Positions 46,477 to 55,356 of a stretch of 64,000 nt of DNA are shown here, one piece after another; position 1 is the stretch's first letter, and each line of letters opens with the position of its first letter. Source of the DNA: Bacteroidaceae bacterium (GTDB lineage Bacteria > Bacteroidota > Bacteroidia > Bacteroidales > Bacteroidaceae); the NCBI GenBank assembly GCA_024401305.1, contig JAKSLI010000001.1:49214-113213 (forward strand). Reading direction: 5' to 3'. Under the pieces are notes generated by a model. The model did no database searches, was not told the origin of the DNA, and saw nothing but the letters and a program-made list of their open reading frames with translations. A program made the position numbers and the translations under genes.

Positions 46477-47628
46477 ATGTTTGATTTTATATCTGAAAAC
46501 TTCATAGAATTTCTCTCATATACAGGCTTCGCCAATGCAGAATGGCAGAATCTTGTTATGATTGCCGTAGGTATGTTCTTCATCTGGCTTGCCATAAAGA
46601 AGGACTTTGAACCACTTCTTCTCGTACCTATCGGACTCGGTATCATTCTCGGTAATATTCCTTTCCGTGCTGACGCTGGTTTGGAAATTGGTCTTTATGA
46701 GGATCATTCCGTATTGAACATCTTCTATCAGGGTGTTCGTCAGGGTTGGTATCCGCCACTTGTGTTCCTCGGAATCGGTGCGATGACTGACTTCTCTGCC
46801 TTGATTTCAAATCCAAAGCTCGTGCTTATCGGTGCTGCTGCCCAGTTCGGTATCTTCGGTGCCTATATGGCAGCCCTTGCTCTCGGTTTCGAACCAAACC
46901 AGGCTGCTGGTATCGCTATCATCGGTGGTGCTGACGGTCCTACAGCTATCTTCCTTTCAAGCAAGCTTTGTCCTAACCTCATGGGTGCCATCGCCGTATG
47001 TGCTTACTCATACATGGCTCTCGTGCCAGTGATCCAGCCACCTTTGATGCGTCTTCTCACTACAAAGAAGGAGCGCGTCATCAAGATGAAGTCACCACGC
47101 CAGGTATCACAGACAGAGCGCATTCTCTTCCCAATCATCGGTCTTCTCCTCACAACCTTCATCGTGCCTTCAGGCTTGCCACTCCTCGGTATGCTCTTCT
47201 TCGGTAACCTCTTGAAGGAGTCTGGTAAGACAACTCGTTTGGCAAAGACTGCTGGTTCTGCCCTCAACGATGTTATCGTTTCTTTGCTCGGTCTCACAGT
47301 AGGTTGCTCTACTCAGGCTTCTGAGTTCCTTACATTGAATACAATCTTCATCTTCTTCGTAGGTGCTTGTGCATTCGTTGTTGCTTCAACATCAGGCGTT
47401 TGCTTCGTTAAGTTGATGAACCTCTTCCTCCCTAAGGACAATAAGATCAACCCTCTCATCGGTAATGCTGGTGTATCAGCCGTTCCAATGAGTGCTCGTA
47501 TCTCTAACAACCTCGGTCTTGAGTACGACAAGCGCAACTTCCTCCTCATGCACGCTATGGGCCCTAATGTAGCAGGTGTGATTGGTTCTGCCGTTGCTGC
47601 TGGTGCATTGCTCGGATTCTTAAGTTAA
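46477..47628 (+). CDS. oadB: Sodium-ion-translocating decarboxylase beta subunit
   Basis: The 383-residue integral membrane protein has about nine helices and the conserved signatures IAIIGGADGPTAIFLSSKL and LLGLTVGCSTQASEFL and a C-terminal GNAGVSAVPMSARISN. It couples decarboxylation of a carboxybiotin carrier to Na+ export. It completes a gamma-carrier-beta set at 44475-47628; no carboxyltransferase alpha subunit is seen in the window, so the substrate (oxaloacetate or methylmalonyl-CoA) is not fixed. Codon bias suggests strong expression. Confidence 0.95.
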   Translation: MFDFISENFIEFLSYTGFANAEWQNLVMIAVGMFFIWLAIKKDFEPLLLVPIGLGIILGNIPFRADAGLEIGLYEDHSVLNIFYQGVRQGWYPPLVFLGIGAMTDFSALISNPKLVLIGAAAQFGIFGAYMAALALGFEPNQAAGIAIIGGADGPTAIFLSSKLCPNLMGAIAVCAYSYMALVPVIQPPLMRLLTTKKERVIKMKSPRQVSQTERILFPIIGLLLTTFIVPSGLPLLGMLFFGNLLKESGKTTRLAKTAGSALNDVIVSLLGLTVGCSTQASEFLTLNTIFIFFVGACAFVVASTSGVCFVKLMNLFLPKDNKINPLIGNAGVSAVPMSARISNNLGLEYDKRNFLLMHAMGPNVAGVIGSAVAAGALLGFLS

Positions 47629-47661
47629 AGAGCCCACCTATTAATACTTATTACTTGAAAA

Positions 47662-48336
47662 GTGAATTACATCTTTGATTACGGTGCAACGATAGACACA
47701 CCGGGAAATCATTGGGGAAAAACAATATGGCACGCCTACGAAAGAGCAGGCGTGCCTATTTGTGAAGATAGGTTTCGCGATGCTTATGTCTATGCGGAAC
47801 GCTATCTCGGTTCTCACAATGTCATTTCCGTAACTGACACTTTCCATACAACTTTATCCGTAAAACTGAAACTTCAGTTGGAGCATCTGGGACTTTTCAC
47901 GGAAGAACTACACTCAGCCTTGCTTGATGATCTGTATTCAATGACAAAGAAGAATGTCGCAGCGAGCAGGATAGTTCTTGAAAAGTTGAAGGCTGATGGA
48001 CATATACTTGGAGTTGTCAGCAACTTCTATGGCAACATTGAGGCGGTATTGGCAGAGTTTGGACTTCGTGAATTGTTCAATGCAGTCGTAGAATCGGCGA
48101 CCGAGGGAATAAGGAAACCCGACCCACGCCTGCTCGGTCTTTGCTTAGAACGAATGAATGCCTTGCCAGAAGATACCATCGTCGTTGGCGATCATCTTTC
48201 AAAAGACATCAAACCAGCAAAGACACTTGGTTGCAAGGCGGTGTGGATAAAAGGCGAACCTTGGAGCGATGAACATGACAAACTTTCGGAGATAAAACCG
48301 GATTGCAGTATCACGACTCTTGAGGAGCTTTTATGA
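47662..48336 (+). CDS. HAD-like hydrolase with Gly in motif I
   Basis: The 224-residue protein starts at a GTG. Motif I reads FDYGATIDT, so the second Asp of the usual DxD is Gly. Motif II (VVSNFYGN), motif III (RKPDPRLL) and motif IV (VVGDHLSKDI) are normal. The change resembles dehalogenase- and phosphonatase-like branches more than standard phosphatases, so its chemistry is uncertain. A short TTACTTATT repeat precedes the start. It lies 33 nt after oadB and just before a TPR gene. Confidence 0.82.
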   Translation: MNYIFDYGATIDTPGNHWGKTIWHAYERAGVPICEDRFRDAYVYAERYLGSHNVISVTDTFHTTLSVKLKLQLEHLGLFTEELHSALLDDLYSMTKKNVAASRIVLEKLKADGHILGVVSNFYGNIEAVLAEFGLRELFNAVVESATEGIRKPDPRLLGLCLERMNALPEDTIVVGDHLSKDIKPAKTLGCKAVWIKGEPWSDEHDKLSEIKPDCSITTLEELL

Positions 48337-48362
48337 TACATTTGGCAAAATACTAATTGAAA

Positions 48363-48608
48363 ATGAACGAAGAAATATTTATAGACATGGCGAAAGCGCA
48401 GTTTGTTGCAGGCAAAATCCAGGATGCCTTGACCATACTGACTTCAGCCTTGAAGGAATATCCTAAAAGTTCACAACTCTATTTGGAGCGTGGCAGGATA
48501 TACAATGCTATCGGTAACAAAGAAGCAGCTTTGTATGATTTGGAGAAAGCTACGGAGATAAATCCCGAAATCATTTCTACCATAAATTATACAATGACGA
48601 AAGAATAG
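48363..48608 (+). CDS. Small TPR protein
   Basis: The protein has 81 residues from ATG 48363; an in-frame TTG two codons earlier is possible. It contains about two tetratricopeptide repeats (AKAQFVAGKIQDALTILTSA and LYLERGRIYNAIGNKEAALY). No signal peptide. TPR modules mediate protein contacts. It may be co-transcribed with the HAD and pseudouridine synthase genes on either side (26 and 32 nt spacers). Confidence 0.8.
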   Translation: MNEEIFIDMAKAQFVAGKIQDALTILTSALKEYPKSSQLYLERGRIYNAIGNKEAALYDLEKATEINPEIISTINYTMTKE

Positions 48609-48640
48609 GAACAAAATATAAACAAGGACAACTTGTATTC

Positions 48641-50005
48641 ATGATTCATTCTCTCCCATATCAAGGAACTCTTCCCGAAAAGTTCACCTATCCTTTCTGC
48701 TATCAGCCTCATGAATCGGCAAAGATGGCGGCAGAAGAGGTGATTCGATATGTGGAGTCAAGACAAGAATGGAAGGATGAATTAATGAAAGGGAAGATGT
48801 TCGGTGTGCTGGTTGCCAAGGACTTGGATGAAGAATTGTGCTTTATCGCAGCATACAGCGGACTTCTAGCCGGTAGAAATGACCACGATTATTTTGTGCC
48901 ACCAGTTTTTGACTCGCAAGAGCCGAATGGACATTTCAAGACAAATGAGCGAAGAATATCTGCCTTGAGCAGAGCCGGAAGGACAACGAGGCAACATTCC
49001 ATCAATTTGCAACGCTGGCTTTTCTCGCAATATGACCTGCAAAATGGAGTGGGAGAGAAGCGAAATGTGCTTGACATCTTCCGTGAATATTACACCGATT
49101 CAAAGGCATACGAGAAGAAGGCGAATGGAGTTCCACCTTCAGGGACTGGCGACTGTTGTGCTCCGAAACTGCTGCAATATGCATTCTTGAACAAGTTGAA
49201 ACCCGTTTGCATGGCAGAGTTCTGGTATGGCGAGTCCCCAAAAGGCGAGATAAGACATCATTTGCAGTATTATCCAGCTTGCTCTGGAAAGTGCAAACCA
49301 ATTCTCTCACACATGCTGAAAGGACTGGATGTAGAGCCGAATCCACAAGAGAAAGCCATCCAAGGAACACTCTCGATAGTTTACGAGGATGAGTTTCTTG
49401 TTGCAGTCAACAAGCCTGCCGGAATGCCATCAGTGCCAGGAAAACTCGATTTGCCAGATGTTGTTAGCGAATTGCGGAATAATGATAAATTATCAATTGC
49501 CAATTATCCATTCCTCCAGCCAATCCATCGCCTTGATATGGCAACGAGCGGATTGCTATTGCTCGCAAAAGAGGAAATGTTTTTCAAGACGATGCAAAGC
49601 ATGTTCGCTAGGCGTGATGTGAAAAAGGAATATGTGGCAAGATTGAGCTGTAAACCAAGAATTTTAAACGGAGAAATCTCCCTGCCGCTATCGCCAGATT
49701 TCCTCAACCGTCCTTGTCAGAAGGTGGATTACGAAAAGGGAAAGGAAGCTGTGAGCGTTGTGCAATTGTTGGAAGAAACAAACGGAATGTTTACCGTCCT
49801 ACTTTATCCGCTGACTGGAAGAACGCACCAACTTCGCGTACATTGCGCTCATTCCGATGGACTTGACGCCCCAATAGTGGGTGACGAACTCTATGGAACG
49901 CCGGCAGACAGACTTTACCTTCACTGCCAAAGATTGGAATTTACGCATCCTATATATAATAATGTGGTGAAGTTGTATAGCAAAGCCGAATTCCAATGTG
50001 AATAA
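48641..50005 (+). CDS. RluA-family pseudouridine synthase with N-terminal extension
   Basis: The 454-residue protein has an N-terminal 240 residues that form an extra domain with paired cysteines (GTGDCCAPKLL and YYPACSGKC), seen in a subset of RluA-type proteins and perhaps metal-binding. The catalytic half has VNKPAGMPSVPGK and the catalytic Asp in IHRLDMATSGLLLLAK, then LTGRTHQLRVHCAH. It converts uridine to pseudouridine in rRNA or tRNA. The target is not set by sequence. Confidence 0.9.
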   Translation: MIHSLPYQGTLPEKFTYPFCYQPHESAKMAAEEVIRYVESRQEWKDELMKGKMFGVLVAKDLDEELCFIAAYSGLLAGRNDHDYFVPPVFDSQEPNGHFKTNERRISALSRAGRTTRQHSINLQRWLFSQYDLQNGVGEKRNVLDIFREYYTDSKAYEKKANGVPPSGTGDCCAPKLLQYAFLNKLKPVCMAEFWYGESPKGEIRHHLQYYPACSGKCKPILSHMLKGLDVEPNPQEKAIQGTLSIVYEDEFLVAVNKPAGMPSVPGKLDLPDVVSELRNNDKLSIANYPFLQPIHRLDMATSGLLLLAKEEMFFKTMQSMFARRDVKKEYVARLSCKPRILNGEISLPLSPDFLNRPCQKVDYEKGKEAVSVVQLLEETNGMFTVLLYPLTGRTHQLRVHCAHSDGLDAPIVGDELYGTPADRLYLHCQRLEFTHPIYNNVVKLYSKAEFQCE

Positions 50006-50047
50006 TAGCCGTTTTGGCATTTGATAGTCATTTATACAAAAAATCTA

Positions 50048-50151
50048 CCGAGAGCTTGTTATATAGATTTTTTGAAAAAATGTAAAGTTAAAATGGCAAA
50101 AACATTTTTTGTGCCGAGACCCTGTTATATATAATTTTCAAGAAAATGTAT
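50048..50151. repeat. Direct repeat of about 40 nt in the RluA-esterase gap
   Basis: Two copies that begin CCGAGAGCTTGTTATATA (50048) and CCGAGACCCTGTTATATA (50114) are 66 nt apart and stay similar for about 40 nt. The block is AT-rich and non-coding. Confidence 0.6.
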
Positions 50152-50248
50152 ATCTAATTATTATGAAATATGAATATAAAGTCAACTCTTTTAAAGAAAA
50201 TTCCCTTTGTTTTTACATAGAATAAAAGGACTTTCCGAAATGAAATCA

Positions 50249-50465
50249 CCAATGTTCAACGTCGGATCGAACATGAATACGCATGTTTGACCTCGAACGG
50301 AGGTCGAATACGCATGTTTGACCTCCAACCGAAGGCGAAAACGCATGTTTGGGGTAGAAAACAACCCCGAACACCAGTGTTCAATGTAGAAAAGTACCTC
50401 GAACACGCATGTTCAAGGTAGAAAAGTAGGTCGTACACCCATGTTCAATGTAGAAAATAACTAAA
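50249..50465. repeat. Array of seven 31-32-nt hairpin units before the CE7-like esterase gene
   Basis: Units start at 50249, 50280, 50311, 50342, 50374, 50406 and 50438. Most open with (C)GCATGTT or a one-base variant and end near GAACA or GAATA. The outer arms (TGTT with AACA) and a variable inner stem can pair within most units: GACCTC with GAGGTC in the second, GGGGT with ACCCC in the fourth, GTA with TAC in the fifth. Inner stems change in compensating ways. The last unit runs to about 4 nt before the esterase ATG at 50469. The 50166-50248 stretch has no other feature. Confidence 0.8.
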
Positions 50466-50468
50466 ATT

Positions 50469-51821
50469 ATGATGAATATAACTATTAAACAATCTTCCCT
50501 TGGGGAGGGCTTGGTTAGGCCTCTTATCCTAACCCTTATCTGCTTGCTGTCAATGACATTCGCAAGCGCAGAGAACTATCCTTACCGTAGTGACTATCTT
50601 TTCACTACAATTCCAAACCATGCCGACTGGCTTTACAAAGTAGGCGAGAAGGCAGAGGTGGAAGTCATCTTCCAACTTTATGGCGTGAACAAGACGGTCG
50701 AGTGTGAATATTCCATAGAAAACGATATGGCGAAACATACCGAATTCAAGAAAATCACACTGAAAGACGGCCGTGGAAAGATAAACATGGGCACTCGAAA
50801 GACACCTGGTTTCAATGATCTGATGATTAGGACAAATCTCAATGGAAAGTCCGTTTCGCATCATATCAAGGTGGGCTATGATGTTGACAAGATTCAGGCT
50901 TGGACAAAAGAACCTGCCGATTTCAAGTCTTTCTGGGACGGTGTCCTTAAAGAGCAGCAGAAGTCGAAACTGTCTTACACAAAGACACTTGCGAAGGAAT
51001 ATTGCACAGATAAGTTTGACTGCTATCTCGTGAAACTCCAACTCGTGGACAATCACGCAATGTATGGCTATCTCTTCATCCCTCTTGCAGCAAAGCAAGG
51101 CAAGAAATGTCCTGTTGTGCTTTGTCCTCCGGGTGCTGGTATCAAGACTATCAAGGAACCTCTTCGCCATCGCTATTACGCAGAGAACGACATGATCCGC
51201 TTCGAGATTGAGATACATGGACTTAACCCAACTATGTCAGATGAGCAGTTCAAGGAAATCAGCAATGCCTTCAACGAGAACAACGGCGGTTACATGGCAA
51301 ATGGCATCGAGAATCCTAACCGAATGTATCTGAAGCATGTTTATGCAGGAATGGTACGCTGCTTCGATTTCCTCACATCCCTTCCTGAATGGGACGGCAA
51401 GAACTGCGCAGTGCAAGGTGGTTCACAGGGCGGTGCACTCTCCATCATAGCAGCTGCTCTTGATCCTCGCGTTAACATCTGCGTGGCAAATCATCCCGCA
51501 CTTTCCGACATGGGAGCCTACAGCGCAGACGGCGTTACGGAAGGTTGGCCACACTTCAATGCCAATAAACTGAAACCAACGAAGGAGGTGCTCAGCACGC
51601 TTGCCTACTATGATGTCGTGAACTTCGCGAAGTATGTGAAAGCCGACACCTACATGACTTGGGGCTATAACGACAACACATGTCCTCCAACAACATCTTA
51701 TGCCGTTTGGAACAACTTCACATGTCCAAAAGAGTCGTTGATAACTCCTGTTAATGAGCATTGGACAAGCGAAAACACCGAATATGGTCACATGGTTTGG
51801 ATAAAGAACCACCTAAAATAA
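50469..51821 (+). CDS. CE7-like acetyl xylan esterase, secreted
   Basis: The 450-residue protein has a signal peptide (LILTLICLLSMTFASA core) and an N-terminal beta domain. The alpha/beta-hydrolase fold has the nucleophile in QGGSQGGALSIIAAAL, the acid Asp in WGYNDNTCPPTTSY and the His in TEYGHMVW. This matches the AXE1/CE7 group, which removes acetyl groups from xylan or other carbohydrates. The N-terminal residues SLGEGLVRP are coded by a copy of the GC-rich dispersed repeat (about 50499-50524). The start is preceded by an array of hairpin repeats and no clear promoter was found. Confidence 0.85.
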   Translation: MMNITIKQSSLGEGLVRPLILTLICLLSMTFASAENYPYRSDYLFTTIPNHADWLYKVGEKAEVEVIFQLYGVNKTVECEYSIENDMAKHTEFKKITLKDGRGKINMGTRKTPGFNDLMIRTNLNGKSVSHHIKVGYDVDKIQAWTKEPADFKSFWDGVLKEQQKSKLSYTKTLAKEYCTDKFDCYLVKLQLVDNHAMYGYLFIPLAAKQGKKCPVVLCPPGAGIKTIKEPLRHRYYAENDMIRFEIEIHGLNPTMSDEQFKEISNAFNENNGGYMANGIENPNRMYLKHVYAGMVRCFDFLTSLPEWDGKNCAVQGGSQGGALSIIAAALDPRVNICVANHPALSDMGAYSADGVTEGWPHFNANKLKPTKEVLSTLAYYDVVNFAKYVKADTYMTWGYNDNTCPPTTSYAVWNNFTCPKESLITPVNEHWTSENTEYGHMVWIKNHLK

Positions 51822-51884
51822 AAAATATTTATTAAAATAAGAGCATTTTTTCGTGGAAGGGATTGTTGGTAACAAAAAACTTTG

Positions 51885-51892
51885 TAACTTTG
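51885..51892 (+). promoter_or_regulatory. -7 element of the NhaD-like transporter gene
   Basis: TAACTTTG lies 71 nt before the start codon. The leader holds two AAATTGTAAAT units. Confidence 0.6.
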
Positions 51893-51963
51893 TACCCGAA
51901 AGAATGGTACATTGTACATGGTAAATTGTAAATCTGTGAATCAGTAAATTGTAAATTCCATCG

Positions 51964-53331
51964 ATGCTCTACATTATTATAATAATATTCATTGCCGCAC
52001 TCCTGTTTTTTTCTACTGAACACATCACTGGAATAAACAGGGCTGCGGTTTCTGTGTTCTGTGCCGCAATGGGTTGGTTTGCCTATATTAGCTACGGCAC
52101 CGACTTCGTTATGGCAGAGCATCCGACGGAGTATCTCGCTTTCTTGGATGGAGAGAACATCAACTCATCGAATGTAAAGTCGTTCATTTCCTCGCATTTG
52201 TTCATTCCATACGTCGGAAGGGCTGCGGAACTTGTGCTTTACCTTCTTGCTACGGTTACGATCGTTCAGATTCTTCAAGCCAACGGTTGCTTCGACCCGC
52301 TTGCAAAATGGATTCAGGATTCTTCGGCAAAGAAGATGTTCTGGAAGATGTCATGCGTTACATTCCTGCTTTCCATGAACATCAACAACCTCACCACAGC
52401 CATGCTTATGCTCGTGCTTATGCGCTCCATGATTAGCGAACAGCGCTATCGCTTCTTCTTCGGATGCATGATTGTCATAGCGGCAAACTGCGGTGGAGCG
52501 TTGACTGTTATTGGAGATCCTGTAGGACTTACATATTGGAATATGGAGTATGTTTCGGCTACTACTTATTCATTTACGATGCTCGTCCCTGTACTTCTTG
52601 TATGGCTGCTGCCTTCTTACATGATATCACGCCGATTGCCGGGCAGAATGCAACGCCCAATAGGAAGCATCTTCCCATACAGAGGCAATGACACTATACT
52701 TCGAGGATGGCAGAAACTGGCTATGCTTGTCGTTGGCATTTGCGGATTGTGGCTTATTCCAAGTTTCCGCAACTATACGAAGCTGAGTCCATTCGTAGCA
52801 GCTCTCCTTGTACTTTCCGTACTTTGGATATTCGATGAGATTGCCAACCGCCGTCTTATTGCAAGTGGAATGAACACCTCGAAGCAGCGTATGCCTCAGG
52901 CCATGCAGTATTCCGCTGTGCAGATGATGTTTTACATCTCAGGTATCATCCTACTTGTAGCCGTAGTTCAGGAAACGGGTATCTTCAACACCATTCCTTC
53001 GTGGATAGAAAGCAATAGCGACAATGTATGGGTAATCGCTGTTGCCGGCTCTCTCCTCGCTTCCGTTACCGACACATTCGCCGTTGCCGAGTCATGCGCA
53101 GCACTTCATCCTGTTGTAAACGCAATAGGACAGGGTAGTATGAACTCTACTTACTGGATGGCTACAGCCTTCACGGCGCAGATGGCAGGCAACCTTCTCC
53201 TCATTGGCTCTTGGGCAGGTCTTACGCTTGTTCGTACAGAACGTTTGCCGATTGGCTGGTATGCGAAGAATGTAATGCCATGGGTTGCTATAGCGATGGT
53301 TGCTGGCGTGGCATTTATCCTTTATATATAA
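51964..53331 (+). CDS. NhaD-like Na+/H+ antiporter (ion transporter superfamily)
   Basis: The 455-residue integral membrane protein has about 11-12 helices. The signature LLSMNINNLTTAMLMLVLMR, NCGGALTVIGDPVGLTYWNM and the second repeat with VTDTFAVAESCAALHP fit the NhaD/arsenite-permease type of the IT superfamily. Such proteins exchange Na+ or anions for protons. Na+ export would fit the sodium-pumping decarboxylase nearby, but the substrate is inferred. Confidence 0.82.
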   Translation: MLYIIIIIFIAALLFFSTEHITGINRAAVSVFCAAMGWFAYISYGTDFVMAEHPTEYLAFLDGENINSSNVKSFISSHLFIPYVGRAAELVLYLLATVTIVQILQANGCFDPLAKWIQDSSAKKMFWKMSCVTFLLSMNINNLTTAMLMLVLMRSMISEQRYRFFFGCMIVIAANCGGALTVIGDPVGLTYWNMEYVSATTYSFTMLVPVLLVWLLPSYMISRRLPGRMQRPIGSIFPYRGNDTILRGWQKLAMLVVGICGLWLIPSFRNYTKLSPFVAALLVLSVLWIFDEIANRRLIASGMNTSKQRMPQAMQYSAVQMMFYISGIILLVAVVQETGIFNTIPSWIESNSDNVWVIAVAGSLLASVTDTFAVAESCAALHPVVNAIGQGSMNSTYWMATAFTAQMAGNLLLIGSWAGLTLVRTERLPIGWYAKNVMPWVAIAMVAGVAFILYI

Positions 53332-53403
53332 CGAAAAAGTTCTCTCGGAGATAGTTCCGAAATAATCTACATCTAAATAATAAAACTCTAAATTAAAATA
53401 ACT

Positions 53404-54378
53404 ATGAAAATCAAGACTATCGGTATCCTCACATCTGGTGGCGATGCTCCAGGTATGAACGCAGCCATCCGTGCCGTCACTCGCGCTGGTATTTACAACG
53501 GCTTCAAAATGAAAGGTATTTACCGCGGTTGGGAAGGTCTTATCAACAATGAGATAAAGGAATTTACCACAGAAAATGTGTCTGGTATCATCAACACTGG
53601 TGGTACAATCCTCAAGACAGCCCGCTCTAAGGAGTTCATGACACCGGAAGGTCGTCAGAAGGCTTACGACAACATGATAGCTGCTGGCATTGATGCTCTC
53701 GTAGTCATAGGTGGTAACGGTTCCCTTACAGGTGCGAAGATCTTCGCCCAGGAGTTTGATGTTTGCTGTATCGGTCTTCCTGGCACAATCGACAATGACC
53801 TCTATGGCACAGACTCTACCATCGGTTATGACACAACAATGAACACTATCATGGAGTGTGTTGACCGTATTCGCGATACCGCTTCTTCTCACTCTCGCAT
53901 CTTCTTTGTTGAAGTTATGGGTCGTGACGCTGGTTTCCTTGCACAGAACTCTGCAATCGCTTGTGGTGCGGAAGCTGCAATCATTCCTGAGGAATCAACT
54001 GATGTTGACCAGTTGGCACAGTTCATGGAGCGCGGTATCCGTAAGTCCAAGAAGTCTTGTATCGTGATCGTGTCAGAAAGTCCAAAGTGCGGTGCGATGT
54101 ACTATGCAGAGCGTGTTAAGAAGGAGTTCCCTGAATATGATGTTCGCGTGTCAATTCTCGGTCACTTGCAGCGTGGTGGTACTCCAACAGCCCACGACCG
54201 TATCCTTGCATCTCGCACAGGTGTCGGCGCTATCGAGGCTATCATGCAGGGACAGCGTAATGTCATGATTGGTATTCGCTACAATGAGGTTGTCTATGTG
54301 CCATTCTCAGAAGCAATCCGTAGCGACAAGCCATTCAACAAGAAACTCATCAAGGTGCTTGATAACCTCAGCATCTAA
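53404..54378 (+). CDS. pfkA: 6-phosphofructokinase, ATP type with Asn in the Mg site
   Basis: The 324-residue protein has the ATP-type landmarks [17 protein letters not shown] and the catalytic base Asp130 in [14 protein letters not shown], followed by [11 protein letters not shown]. The motif around residues 103-107 is GGNGS, where E. coli PfkA has GGDGS with an Mg2+-binding Asp. The Gly after it still fits ATP rather than PPi use (PFP has GGDDS). It carries out the committed step of glycolysis. A second, PPi-type enzyme is at 6421. Confidence 0.93.
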   Translation: MKIKTIGILTSGGDAPGMNAAIRAVTRAGIYNGFKMKGIYRGWEGLINNEIKEFTTENVSGIINTGGTILKTARSKEFMTPEGRQKAYDNMIAAGIDALVVIGGNGSLTGAKIFAQEFDVCCIGLPGTIDNDLYGTDSTIGYDTTMNTIMECVDRIRDTASSHSRIFFVEVMGRDAGFLAQNSAIACGAEAAIIPEESTDVDQLAQFMERGIRKSKKSCIVIVSESPKCGAMYYAERVKKEFPEYDVRVSILGHLQRGGTPTAHDRILASRTGVGAIEAIMQGQRNVMIGIRYNEVVYVPFSEAIRSDKPFNKKLIKVLDNLSI

Positions 54379-54457
54379 ATTATAATTATTAGTTTTTGAT
54401 TATTAATTATTTCTAAGTTTGCAATAATTCATAATTTATAATTCATAATTATTAGGT

Positions 54458-55162
54458 GTGAACTACGCAATAATAGCAGCAGGCAACGGCTCTCGGCTTG
54501 CACAGGAAGGTGTGCCACAGCCAAAGCCTCTTGTCAAGGTTCAGAGCGAATGCCTTATAGAAAGACTTCTCCGTATCTTCTCTCAGAATGATGCGGAGAA
54601 CATCTTTGTTATCTGCAACGAAGAAATGAAGGATGTTGCCGATTTCATTCGTGAGAAACAGAAGTGTTATCCTATTCATTTGTTGGTGAAATCAACTCCA
54701 TCTTCCATGCATAGCCTTTATGAGCTAAGTCTGATTATGCGAAAGGAGATGAAGTCAGAGAAATTCATCTTGACAACTGTCGATACAATCTTCAGCGAAG
54801 TGGAGTTTTCCGATTATGTGTCAAGCTTTGCAACCGACGCAACGGCAGATTCCATGATGGGACTTACCACATATATTGACGACGAAAAGCCGCTCTATGT
54901 GGAAGTTCGTTCGGATGTCATTACAGGATATTTCGACACACAGTCTGGTTGCACGCATATCTCAGCAGGCATTTACGGATTGTCGCAGAAAGCGTTTTCC
55001 GTGCTCGACAATTGCATAGAAACAGGTCAGAGCCGCATGCGTAATTTCCAGCGCGCCCTCGTGTCTGAAGGTCTGCTTTTGCGTCCTTTTGTGTTCACGA
55101 ATGTGTTTGATATCGACCACGCATCCGACATTGAAAAAGCAGAAAAATATCTTGCAAAGTAG
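54458..55162 (+). CDS. NTP-transferase (sugar nucleotidyltransferase-like)
   Basis: The 234-residue protein starts at a GTG. It opens with NYAIIAAGNGSRLAQEGVPQ and PKPLVKVQ, a nucleotidyltransferase loop, with an Asp in FILTTVDTIFSEVEF as the likely metal site. The substrate is unknown. It follows pfkA by 79 AT-rich nt with repeated ATAATTCATAATTTATA-type units and is closed by a terminator at 55243-55278. Confidence 0.82.
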   Translation: MNYAIIAAGNGSRLAQEGVPQPKPLVKVQSECLIERLLRIFSQNDAENIFVICNEEMKDVADFIREKQKCYPIHLLVKSTPSSMHSLYELSLIMRKEMKSEKFILTTVDTIFSEVEFSDYVSSFATDATADSMMGLTTYIDDEKPLYVEVRSDVITGYFDTQSGCTHISAGIYGLSQKAFSVLDNCIETGQSRMRNFQRALVSEGLLLRPFVFTNVFDIDHASDIEKAEKYLAK

Positions 55163-55242
55163 TTCTTTGACTCTAAAAATTGTTACATATAGGTAATAAT
55201 TGGGCGAAAAAACTATTAATTTTGGTTCATTTGATTAAAAAG

Positions 55243-55278
55243 TCCTTGATTTTCTTGCAGCATATCAAGGATTTTTTT
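55243..55278 (+). terminator. Terminator after the NTP-transferase gene
   Basis: TCCTTGAT (55243-55250) pairs with ATCAAGGA (55264-55271) and is followed by seven T. The last T starts a -7 promoter box. Confidence 0.8.
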
Positions 55279-55285
55279 AATTTTG
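55278..55285 (+). promoter_or_regulatory. -7 element of the glycogen locus
   Basis: TAATTTTG begins on the last T of the preceding terminator and lies 71 nt before the debranching-enzyme start. Confidence 0.6.
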
Positions 55286-55356
55286 TAGTGCTTAAAACCA
55301 ATTAAAGCATACATTTTCTAACTCTATTAATACCGAAAACATTCTAAACAAATAAC

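Noticed and set aside
50191-50438. Leftward frames over the hairpin array
   Set aside because: They are by-products of the tandem repeats, since a 31-32-nt period shifts the frame from unit to unit, and they show no protein family.
50249-50465. CRISPR array
   Set aside because: Units are directly adjacent with no unique spacers, and there are no cas genes.
53092-53892. A 266-codon leftward frame
   Set aside because: It overlaps the NhaD-like gene and pfkA, both certain, so it is a shadow frame.
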